Source: Planctomycetota bacterium
GTDB taxonomy: Bacteria > Planctomycetota > Planctomycetia > Pirellulales > Lacipirellulaceae
Length of the DNA: 6,676 nt
Reading direction: 5' to 3'
NCBI GenBank assembly: GCA_022615465.1
Contig: JAKEGR010000200.1
Location: 1 to 6,676 of the forward strand
The stretch's first letter is position 1, and every line of letters starts with the position of its first letter. Below, one piece after another: positions 1 to 5,971 of this stretch. The notes under the pieces are model-generated. The model was not told the origin of the DNA and ran no database searches. It saw only the letters and a program-made list of their open reading frames with translations. A program made the position numbers and the translations under genes.

Positions 1-254
1 CCGGGGCCGGCTGCCAGGTAGCCGGCTGGCGGGAGTTTCCGGACCACCACGGCTACAGTGAGCATGATTTCGCGGAAGTTGCCGACCTGGCTGATCGCGT
101 GAAGGCGGAGATGCTCGTTTGCACGCAAAAAGACTTGGTGAAAGTGGAACGCGAGCAATTAAGCGGACACGCTCTGTGGGCACTGGCGATTGAGATGCAG
201 TTCCTGGCCGGAGAGCGGGCGCTGGAGCAGGCGCTGGAACGCACGGGCAGTTAG
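1..254 (+). CDS. lpxK: Tetraacyldisaccharide 4'-kinase LpxK, C-terminal part (5' end outside window)
   Basis: Last 83 residues, read in the frame whose codons begin at position 3, ending at TAG 252-254. LpxK phosphorylates the 4' position of the tetraacyldisaccharide-1-phosphate lipid A precursor at the inner face of the cytoplasmic membrane, using ATP. What is seen: WREFPDHHGYSEHDF (visible residues 9-23), the family's F-x-DHH segment, then LVCTQKDLVK (38-47), matching the conserved T-x-KD-x-VK block near the LpxK C-terminus, and a final stretch around ALAIEMQFLAGE, like the family's usual last strand. E. coli LpxK is about 328 residues, so roughly the last quarter is visible; the Walker A region is off the window. 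The stop overlaps the stop of the convergent BON gene. The protein implies a lipid A-bearing outer membrane. The assignment is confident from the DHH and TQKD blocks together. Confidence 0.88.
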   Translation, partial: GAGCQVAGWREFPDHHGYSEHDFAEVADLADRVKAEMLVCTQKDLVKVEREQLSGHALWALAIEMQFLAGERALEQALERTGS

Positions 255-676
255 TGTGGAACAGCGACGATGATCTCGTTTACGAGATGTTCGTCTTCGA
301 GAACCCCGAGCGCGGCGTGTTGGGCAAGCTGCTTGGCGTGATAGGTTACGCAGCGACCTTCCAGAATGATCGTGCCGCCGTTGACCCGGACGGACAGGTC
401 ACGAATCCGCCCGGCAAGGCGCGACTCGATCCGCTGACGAATGACGACGGCGAGTTGTCGCCAGTGTTCGTTGCGCCGCTGGTCCGCAACGTCAATGTCA
501 TCCACGGAGGCGACGTTGGGCAACAGGAACACTTCGGTCGCGGTCGTCGCGACCGAGTCGGTCGAGCGACTACCCCTGTTGCGCCGGGAAGTCTCCCTGC
601 CGCGGAAAGGATGGGATGGCGGCGTGGTGAACGTCGCACGAACGACTGCGATATTCTCGTGTCTGGCGCGTCGCAT
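251..676 (-). CDS. Small BON-domain protein
   Basis: A 141-residue protein with one BON domain at about residues 76-139: the helix AVVIRQRIESRLAG, strand LSVRVNGGTIILEGRC, helix TYHAKQLAQHAALG and final strand VNEIIVAVP. BON domains are thought to bind membranes or other hydrophobic ligands; in planctomycetes short proteins with this TYxAKQLAQHA core are common (from memory). Residues 1-75 are rich in Arg, Ser and Thr and look disordered. There is no signal peptide, transmembrane segment or LysM domain, so location is unclear. The ATG at 676 was chosen because GAGG (minus strand, 686-689) lies 9 nt upstream; the ATG at 685 directly abuts that GAGG, and the frame stays open to a TTG at 901, but that extension does not look like protein. 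The gene converges on lpxK with stops overlapping by 4 nt. The domain call is firm; the start and cellular role are not. Confidence 0.78.
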   Translation of the reverse strand: MRRARHENIAVVRATFTTPPSHPFRGRETSRRNRGSRSTDSVATTATEVFLLPNVASVDDIDVADQRRNEHWRQLAVVIRQRIESRLAGRIRDLSVRVNGGTIILEGRCVTYHAKQLAQHAALGVLEDEHLVNEIIVAVPH

Positions 677-685
677 GGGCTTCAT

Positions 686-689
686 CCTC
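686..689 (-). promoter_or_regulatory. Ribosome binding site deciding the BON gene start
   Basis: GAGG on the minus strand, with a 9-nt spacer to ATG 676. It cannot serve the ATG at 685 because there would be no spacer, so it favours the shorter protein. Confidence 0.45.
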
Positions 690-922
690 AGCAATGCGTA
701 GCGAAGCAGTTCGGTCCCCGATTGCCTGCCCCATCTGGACCTCTCGTCACCCAAGCTCAACGTGGCCTTGGAAGGAACGTGACAGAAATTCCAATCCCCA
801 TGACCATTCCCTCCGACCAAACCGCACACGAGCGGCTCTCCGCACCAACAAGAGTCGAAGTCCCAGGAGTTCGCAACCAATATGTTCCAGATAAGCGGCA
901 AGCAGCAGGCTGAACAACTGGC

Positions 923-952
923 AATCTATCGCTTCTGAACGGGCAATGTCAA
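923..952 (-). promoter_or_regulatory. Candidate sigma70-type promoter for the BON gene
   Basis: On the minus strand, a perfect TTGACA (947-952) is followed after 18 bp by TAGATT (923-928), which matches four of six positions of TATAAT. Transcription would start near 916 and run toward the BON gene, giving a leader of about 240 nt before ATG 676. The -35 box is exact, but the spacer is slightly long and planctomycete promoters are poorly defined. Confidence 0.4.
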
Positions 953-1030
953 CTCGAATTTGCACAAAGTGCCGACTCGCCACCGATTGTCATTTTTCCG
1001 ATTCGTCAGGGGGGAGTTGGTCAGGCAGGA

Positions 1031-1042
1031 GAAAACGTTTTC
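1031..1042. promoter_or_regulatory. Perfect 12-bp palindrome GAAAACGTTTTC, possible operator
   Basis: Perfectly self-complementary over 12 bp with a central AACGTT, the general shape of operators bound by LacI/GalR-family repressors. It lies in the gene-free gap, about 80 bp upstream of the candidate BON promoter and about 250 bp beyond the glgP stop. No regulator gene is visible, so the operator role is inference from shape and position only. Confidence 0.25.
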
Positions 1043-1164
1043 GGCTCCTTCGCGGCATCTGCGAGGCCTTCCATTCGCGACTGCAGGAGAAAGAGAAAAA
1101 GAGGACGATTTTGGCTTCGCGGGGGTGGGCAAGATCAGGAAAGCCCAGTCCGTTGGGGCGAGCA

Positions 1165-1299
1165 TGCTAACCTGCTAGCGTTAGCAGCCCGTCGAAAAAT
1201 GACCTATCCGGGGGGCTGCTAGCTGGAAAAACCTCCGGGAATCGCGCAGCTAGCAATCTGGCAGAATCGACTTCTACAACGGGCTGTCAACTTACAGCC
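1165..1299. repeat. Chain of overlapping inverted repeats at the 3' end of glgP
   Basis: Perfect stems: TGCTAAC/GTTAGCA (1165-1171 with 1180-1186, loop 8); TAGCAGCCC/GGGCTGCTA (1182-1190 with 1213-1221, loop 22); TGCTAGCTG/CAGCTAGCA (1217-1225 with 1247-1255, loop 21); and GGCTGT/ACAGCC (1282-1287 with 1294-1299), which spans the glgP stop codon. The second stem shares an arm with the first and with the third, so neighbouring stems exclude each other. The hexamer GCTAGC occurs three times (1174, 1218, 1249) and CAGCCC or GGGCTG also recurs. On the minus strand it could fold at the 3' end of the glgP message, but no stem is directly followed by a run of U as in a classic terminator. A degenerate repeat element is the alternative. 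Confidence 0.55.
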
Positions 1300-3493
1300 G
1301 GTCCATTTCAGAACTGAGGCCGCCAGCGGCGACAAGGTAACACTTTCTCACGTAGTCGATCACCATGCGATGGGCGCTGAAACGCGAGGCCAACGTGGTG
1401 ATTGATTCGATCATCATTGCGATCCAGTGGCGCGGAAGACCATCGACATCGCGGTCATAGAACAGCGGAATCACTTGATCGCGGAGCGCTTGCATCAGGT
1501 ATTGGGCGTCGCGTTGATCGGTGATTTCGTCATGGACGTGCTGCGAGCCGTTGCCGATGGCGAAGCCGTTCTTGCCGTTGTAGGCTTCGGCCCACCAGCC
1601 GTCGAGAATCGAACAATTCAGCCCCCCATTGAGCACGGCTTTCATGCCGCTGGTTCCGGAGGCCTCCTTGGGCCGACGTGGCGTGTTCATCCAGACATCG
1701 ACGCCTTGCACCAGGTGCCGGGCGACGTTGATGTCGTAGTCCTCGATGAACACGATTCGACCGGCAAAACGGCGATCGTGGCGGAGGTTCTCGATCTTCT
1801 TGATGAGTTGTTTGCCGGGCTCGTCGGCCGGGTGGGCCTTGCCAGCAAAAATAAGCTGGACGGGTCGCTGGGGGTCGTTGATCAGCGTGGCAAACTCGTC
1901 CAACTGGCGGAAGAACAGGTCCGCCCGCTTGTACGTTGCGAAGCGGCGCGCGAAGCCAATCGTCAAGGCATTCGGGTCAAGGGCCGTACGAGCGGCTTCG
2001 ACGACTTCGTCCGGCTCCTGGCGGCGTCGGCCCTGACGTCCGAGGCGGCGGCGGACAAAGTCGAGCAGACGGCTCTTGAGTTCATTGTGCGTCTCCCAGA
2101 GTTCGCCAGGATCGCAATGATACATGTTCTGCCAGATCTTGGCGTCGCCCATCCGTTGCGCCCAATTTCCACCCAACACGCGGTCATAAAGCTGATGCAT
2201 GGGATGAGCAAGCCAGGTGGGTACATGGACGCCGTTAGTGATGTGGCCGATCGGGATTTCCTCTTCGACCCGCCATGGCCAGAGGTGAGCCCACATGCGG
2301 CGCGAGATGTGGCCGTGAAGCGAACTGACCGCGTTGGCGCGCCGCGAGAATTTCAGGCCGATCACCGTCATGCAAAACTGCTCGTGTTCGTTTTGTGGCT
2401 CGACTCGGCCCAGGCCCATGAGTTGGGCGGGCGAAATACTGAGTTTGTCGCGTAGCGGACCGAGATGCTCTTCGATCAAGCCCGCGTCGAATCGGTCGTG
2501 CCCCGCGGGAACGGGCGTATGCGTCGTGAAGACCGTCCGATGGGCGATTTCGCGTAGGGCCTCATCGAAGGTGAGGCCATCGTCGGCCATTCGTTCGCGG
2601 ACCACTTCGAGGGGTGCAAAGGCGCTGTGGCCTTCGTTCAAATGATAGACCCCGGGCGCGATGCCGAGCGCGCGGAGGGCCTTGACGCCGCCGACGCCGA
2701 GGACCAGTTCTTGACGAATGCGCGTCCGCAAGTGACCGCCATAAAGGCGCGAGGTCAACTCCCGGTCTTGGGGGTTGTTGCCGTCGACATCGCAATCCAG
2801 AAGGTATAGCGGGACGCGACCGACATGCATCAGCCAGACCTTGGCCAGCAAGACGCCATCGCGCGTATTAATCGAAACGGTGACCTGCTTGCCGTCGACG
2901 CCTATGGCCGGTTCCATTGGCAGATTTTGAACGTGCGTATCCTGGTACTCTTCGTGCTGATAACCGTTGATGTCGAGCTGCTGCTCGAAATAGCCTTGAT
3001 CGTAAAACAAGCCGACCGCCACGAGGGGCACGCCAAGGCCGCTGGCGGCCTTGATGTGGTCGCCAGACAGGACGCCGAGGCCGCCCGAGTAAATGGGAAC
3101 TGATTCATGGATGCCAAATTCAGCCGAGAAATAGGCGACCGGCTTGGAACCGAGCACGCCTGTTTCCCGGGCGCCCCACGTTTCGCGCGTCTTGGAGAGA
3201 TACTCTTTAAGCCGGCGATGGGCTTGATTGATGCGAGTGGAGAGCACCATTTCCGAGGCACGCTCCGCCAGTTGCTCGGCCGTCATTTCGGCCAGGAGCA
3301 CGACGGGGTTGTGGTCGATCTTCCGCCATTTGATGGGGTCGAGGTCGCGAAAGAGATTCACGACCTCCGGGTGCCAACTCCACCACAGGTTGTTGGCGAG
3401 TGTAACGCACTTGTCGTAAAGGACTTCTGGCGTAGCCTCGGTCCAGTTCTGGCGTTCGGTGACTTTGCGTGGGCCCACAGTTGTTTGACTCAT
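1292..3493 (-). CDS. glgP: Alpha-glucan (glycogen/maltodextrin) phosphorylase, DUF3417 type
   Basis: A 733-residue GT35 phosphorylase. It uses phosphate and pyridoxal phosphate to release glucose-1-phosphate from alpha-1,4-glucans in the cytosol. Seen in order: the N-terminal DUF3417 region (about 20-115, LANNLWWSWHPEVVNLF); AYFSAEFGIHESVPIYSGGLG (120-140); HLNEGHS (284-290); TTHTPVPAGHDRF (323-335); GFARRFATYKR (513-523), a phosphate and substrate-binding block; and KEASGTSGMKAVLNGG (609-624), in which Lys618 is the expected PLP Schiff-base lysine. Length and order fit the shorter Thermotoga AgpA-like branch, not the longer animal-type enzyme. The ATG at 3493 was chosen because homology begins right after it; the frame is open for another 100 codons (to 3793) but that stretch is not protein-like. 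No clear Shine-Dalgarno sequence precedes it. The 421-bp gap before it suggests its own promoter. No defect is visible; function is confident, the preferred glucan is not known. Confidence 0.93.
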   Translation of the reverse strand: MSQTTVGPRKVTERQNWTEATPEVLYDKCVTLANNLWWSWHPEVVNLFRDLDPIKWRKIDHNPVVLLAEMTAEQLAERASEMVLSTRINQAHRRLKEYLSKTRETWGARETGVLGSKPVAYFSAEFGIHESVPIYSGGLGVLSGDHIKAASGLGVPLVAVGLFYDQGYFEQQLDINGYQHEEYQDTHVQNLPMEPAIGVDGKQVTVSINTRDGVLLAKVWLMHVGRVPLYLLDCDVDGNNPQDRELTSRLYGGHLRTRIRQELVLGVGGVKALRALGIAPGVYHLNEGHSAFAPLEVVRERMADDGLTFDEALREIAHRTVFTTHTPVPAGHDRFDAGLIEEHLGPLRDKLSISPAQLMGLGRVEPQNEHEQFCMTVIGLKFSRRANAVSSLHGHISRRMWAHLWPWRVEEEIPIGHITNGVHVPTWLAHPMHQLYDRVLGGNWAQRMGDAKIWQNMYHCDPGELWETHNELKSRLLDFVRRRLGRQGRRRQEPDEVVEAARTALDPNALTIGFARRFATYKRADLFFRQLDEFATLINDPQRPVQLIFAGKAHPADEPGKQLIKKIENLRHDRRFAGRIVFIEDYDINVARHLVQGVDVWMNTPRRPKEASGTSGMKAVLNGGLNCSILDGWWAEAYNGKNGFAIGNGSQHVHDEITDQRDAQYLMQALRDQVIPLFYDRDVDGLPRHWIAMMIESITTLASRFSAHRMVIDYVRKCYLVAAGGLSSEMDRL

Positions 3494-3529
3494 TCCGTTA
3501 AATCCATAGTTCAAGGCAGTTCCCGTCGA

Positions 3530-3574
3530 TCGGCCGGACGCTCCCCGGAAAGCCTCATTCGGCAACCCGGCCGA
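3530..3574. repeat. 8-bp inverted repeat in the glgP leader
   Basis: TCGGCCGG (3530-3537) and CCGGCCGA (3567-3574) are perfect inverse copies separated by 29 nt, ending 37 bp upstream of the glgP start. It could form a leader hairpin, but a GC-rich 8-mer with this spacing may also arise by chance. Confidence 0.25.
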
Positions 3575-3721
3575 AGCACCCCGGCGGCAGATCCAATTGG
3601 AAACTGCATAACCCCAACCGCGTCGGGAGCGTGGCACCCACCGCGAGACAACCCCGCTAGTCTGTACAAAGACCACTCTCTCGACAAGGGCGATTCTGGC
3701 AAGGGAGGTCGGTTGTTGAAC

Positions 3722-3745
3722 AAAAAAAGCGGAAAAAGTTCTTCC
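3722..3745 (-). terminator. Candidate rho-independent terminator after fhcB
   Basis: On the minus strand the 15-mer GGAAGAACTTTTTCC (3731-3745) can fold into a six-pair stem, including one G-U, with a 3-nt loop. After GC comes a run of seven T (3722-3728). The stem is weak and AT-rich, and it lies about 170 nt past the fhcB stop, so this is only a candidate. If real, it separates fhcB from glgP transcription. Confidence 0.3.
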
Positions 3746-3914
3746 AGACGGCCCTCCATGCGCCTGCTGCGGCCGGTGACCACCCGGAAACAAAAGACAT
3801 GTTCGTGATGTGTCTGTGTGGTTCCGAGGTCAACGGGCAGCCAGCCAACACCCGGATCGTCGAGCGACGGATTTCTTACACCGCTTCACTGCATTCTAAC
3901 GGGGGGGCGTGGTC

Positions 3915-5285
3915 TCATTGCAGCCCGTTCTCGTTGGTAGTCGCATGAAGAGAAGCGGCCATCGACGCAAGAATCGTTTGCAGGATCCTGGTCGCGGCGG
4001 GATAGGGCGAAGTGAGCGCCTGGTGTAGTGGCAATGGGACTCCATCGCAACGGAAGACCGTGCCGCCCGCGTCGATGCCGTGTGAGCCAACAACGAATGC
4101 CACGGTGGCGGCGAATGGCAACGGGGCGTCGGCCGTGTGCAGCACGATCGTTGGAATCGCAGCCAACTGCTCGCGCGCGGGTTCGGATAATGTCGCGAGT
4201 GGATCGGTAACCGGTTCGCTGGCGACGACGAGCGCGGCATCGACCTGGCCGTCCAAAAGACATTCCGAGATCGCACCGGGTTGCCCCTCCGAACGCGGAA
4301 AGCCGTCTCGAAAGCGAATGCTCGTCGGATAACCTGTTTGCCACGCCAGCACTTGTTCGGCTCCGGCCATGTTGCCGGGGCCGCCCAGTGTAAGTGCGAC
4401 GAACCGCGTGCGCCGGTTCATGGCAACAACAAACGACAGGATCGCCTCGATCGTTGCCGTCTTTTCGCCCCCCAACGACAGCGGATCGAAGAACATGGCA
4501 CCGTATCGCGCCGCGGCCATGCGATCGAATAGCTCGCGCCAGCGAGACAACTCCACCCCCGTCAGCAGGGCAATTTGCTCGGCGTCGACCGTACTCTCTC
4601 CGGCTGCAAGAGCGAGCAGCGCGGCAATCGCCGCCACGTCACTGCCCGGTTTCAACTCCAAGAACAGGTCGGCTTCGGCGGCTGTCGGAGTGCGACGCGA
4701 ATCGACAACGACGCAAGTGCGATCGGCCCGACCGCCTGGAATGAAGCGGCCCGCGCATGTGAGGCAATAACGCTCGAAATGACGCGGGTGAGTCGTCGCG
4801 GGATCGACTCCCCAATAGACGACAAGGTCGGCGCGGTGCCGCACTTCGCCCAGCGTGGCCGTGACGAATCCAACCGATTGCTCGGCGGTGGCGAGTGCGG
4901 CCCCAGCCTCGTTGCCGGCAATCACGATCCCGCCCAGCAGATCGGCAAGTGCCACCGCGATGCGATGTGCTTCACACACTGCCCCGCCGAGGCCAAAGAT
5001 CAGCGGGCAACTCGCCTTGGCCAGGATTGCCGCAGCCAGGTCGCAGGCCTCATCGAGATCCGCGCGCTGGCCGTGGATGAGGCATGGCGTGCGATCTGTT
5101 GGCCGCTCGGCCAGAAACCATCGCTCACCGATCGGGCAGGCGCGTTCCGCGCGCACAATGCGGTTTTCCGCGACATGCAGCGTGATGTCGTCGCACAGGC
5201 AGCCGCAGGCCAGGCAAGTGGCGTTGCGGCTGATCCGCGTGCGTTGCCTTTCCGCCGGACGGTCTGAATCGGAAGGCTCGGCCAT
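3915..5285 (-). CDS. fhcB: Formylmethanofuran dehydrogenase subunit B-like protein (Fhc complex subunit B)
   Basis: A 456-residue protein similar along its length to archaeal FwdB/FmdB. In bacteria the related Fhc complex transfers the formyl group from formyl-tetrahydromethanopterin to a methanofuran analogue and releases formate, in formaldehyde oxidation or C1 conversion in the cytosol. Seen: CLACGCLCDDI (residues 24-34) with CP at 50-51, giving the CX2CX3C...C layout (Cys24, 27, 31, 50) of the family's 4Fe-4S site; CEAHRIAVALADLLGG (104-119); LGEVRHRADLVVYWGVDPATTHPRH (145-169); GGRADRTCVVVDSRRT (184-199); and GTVFRCDGVPLPLH (408-421). Between 119 and 145, where FwdB has its Mo/W-binding cysteine, there is none, fitting a subunit without redox chemistry. 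ATG 5285 is supported by an in-frame TAG 18 nt upstream; no Shine-Dalgarno sequence is seen. fhcA, fhcC and fhcD are not in the window. The hdeD stop lies 67 bp upstream. Confidence 0.88.
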   Translation of the reverse strand: MAEPSDSDRPAERQRTRISRNATCLACGCLCDDITLHVAENRIVRAERACPIGERWFLAERPTDRTPCLIHGQRADLDEACDLAAAILAKASCPLIFGLGGAVCEAHRIAVALADLLGGIVIAGNEAGAALATAEQSVGFVTATLGEVRHRADLVVYWGVDPATTHPRHFERYCLTCAGRFIPGGRADRTCVVVDSRRTPTAAEADLFLELKPGSDVAAIAALLALAAGESTVDAEQIALLTGVELSRWRELFDRMAAARYGAMFFDPLSLGGEKTATIEAILSFVVAMNRRTRFVALTLGGPGNMAGAEQVLAWQTGYPTSIRFRDGFPRSEGQPGAISECLLDGQVDAALVVASEPVTDPLATLSEPAREQLAAIPTIVLHTADAPLPFAATVAFVVGSHGIDAGGTVFRCDGVPLPLHQALTSPYPAATRILQTILASMAASLHATTNENGLQ

Positions 5286-5352
5286 ATTCGTGTCTGCGCA
5301 CTAAATGAGACGGCAATGATTGCAGCCAAGGGCCGTTCATCCGGTGCAGTCG

Positions 5353-5940
5353 CTATTTGCCGTTACCGGCGTTGCGCAGGCCCAGCGCAAGCATGATCCA
5401 ACTCCAACCGTTGAAGATCATCTCGATGCCGACAAACAGCCCGATGAACCACAAGAGCGACGGTCCAAACTCCTTCCCTTGGCGAAGGATGAGCATGCCT
5501 AATAGCAGCGTGACTCCGCCGTTCAAGAGAACCCAACCCCAATTTGTAAACCGCTCGGCGAGTGCCACCGCGATTCGAAACACACCGGCGACGATCAAAA
5601 AGATGGCAATGAGCAGCGTCAGCGATGCCGTGCTTTTCACGGGGGTTTCAACGACCATGAGGCCAATGATCGTGTACAAGAGGCCGATCAATAAATGGAG
5701 CAGCATACCGCTCCACTTGCCGGCCCAGAATGAACTGACGATCTGCGCGATGCCGGAGGCGAGCACCAGGAACCCTAGTAACACGGTAACGGCGATCGAC
5801 GTGATAGCTGGATAAGCGATGGCGATCGACCCAAAAATCACCAGGGCAACGCCCAGGGCAAGGAAGCACCACCACTGGTCACGGAACGCCTGAAGTTCGT
5901 GCTGGGGTGACTTGGTGGCTGTAGTCGATTCGGTGTTCAT
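5353..5940 (-). CDS. HdeD/DUF308-family membrane protein
   Basis: A 195-residue integral membrane protein of the HdeD/DUF308 family. After a polar N-terminus (1-22, MNTESTTATKSPQHELQAFR) there are about six hydrophobic segments, near residues 23-43, 47-70, 77-97, 103-127, 134-152 and 160-185, with few charges between them, the repeated two-helix pattern typical of the family. E. coli HdeD is tied to acid resistance at high cell density, but most relatives have no proven role, so none is claimed here. ATG 5940 was chosen because AAGGAG lies 7 nt upstream; the longer form from 5991 would overlap ubiE by 20 bp and has no such site. It starts 31 bp after the ubiE stop, on the same strand, so the two may be cotranscribed. 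fhcB follows 67 bp after its stop. Confidence 0.85.
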   Translation of the reverse strand: MNTESTTATKSPQHELQAFRDQWWCFLALGVALVIFGSIAIAYPAITSIAVTVLLGFLVLASGIAQIVSSFWAGKWSGMLLHLLIGLLYTIIGLMVVETPVKSTASLTLLIAIFLIVAGVFRIAVALAERFTNWGWVLLNGGVTLLLGMLILRQGKEFGPSLLWFIGLFVGIEMIFNGWSWIMLALGLRNAGNGK

Positions 5941-5947
5941 GGCGTGG

Positions 5948-5953
5948 CTCCTT
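5948..5953 (-). promoter_or_regulatory. Strong Shine-Dalgarno site of the HdeD-family gene
   Basis: AAGGAG on the minus strand, 7 nt before ATG 5940. It is the clearest ribosome binding site in the window and settles the start in favour of 5940 over 5991. Confidence 0.75.
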
Positions 5954-5971
5954 GTCGTGGTTCGGTTGGAA

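Larger units (their letters stand above)
677..1291. other. Gene-free stretch between the BON gene and the end of glgP
   Basis: About 615 bases without a supportable gene. Small open frames exist on both strands, for example minus 926-1165 and 747-983, but their translations show no domain, no credible ribosome binding site and no protein-like pattern. From the BON side, the stretch holds a sigma70-like promoter on the minus strand (923-952), a perfect 12-bp palindrome (1031-1042) and a set of overlapping inverted repeats (1165-1299) next to the glgP stop. The bases from 686 to about 915 would be a long 5' leader of the BON transcript if that promoter is real. Confidence 0.6.
3494..3914. other. 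Intergenic region between fhcB and glgP
   Basis: 421 bases with no supportable gene; open frames here are short and unlike protein. It should hold the 3' end of the fhcB message and the promoter and leader of glgP. I see a candidate terminator at 3722-3745 and an 8-bp inverted repeat in the last 85 bases before glgP. I find no promoter with good -35 and -10 boxes. A run of seven G lies at 3901-3907, just past the fhcB stop. Confidence 0.6.

Noticed and set aside
254..913. Plus-strand open frame of 219 codons starting at GTG right at the lpxK stop
   Set aside because: It lies antisense to the BON gene and its leader. Its translation shows no domain, whereas the minus strand has a clear BON domain.
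1126..1147. Hairpin TGGGC/GCCCA
   Set aside because: Only five base pairs with a 12-nt loop; not distinguishable from chance.
926..1165. Minus-strand open frame of 79 codons in the gene-free gap
   Set aside because: There is no recognisable domain and no convincing ribosome binding site, the composition is not protein-like, and it overlaps the BON promoter candidate.
1165..1299. Possible CRISPR array or transposon end
   Set aside because: The repeats are inverted, short and unevenly spaced; there are no direct repeats with spacers, no transposase and no target duplication.
1427..2455. Plus-strand open frame of 342 codons
   Set aside because: It is antisense to the conserved core of glgP; long shadow frames are expected opposite GC-rich genes. 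No domain is recognisable.
3494..3793. In-frame extension of 100 codons at the 5' end of glgP
   Set aside because: The translation lacks family similarity, and homology starts just after the ATG at 3493. It is treated as intergenic.
4575..5267. Plus-strand open frame of 230 codons
   Set aside because: It is antisense to fhcB, and fhcB shows family motifs throughout the same region.
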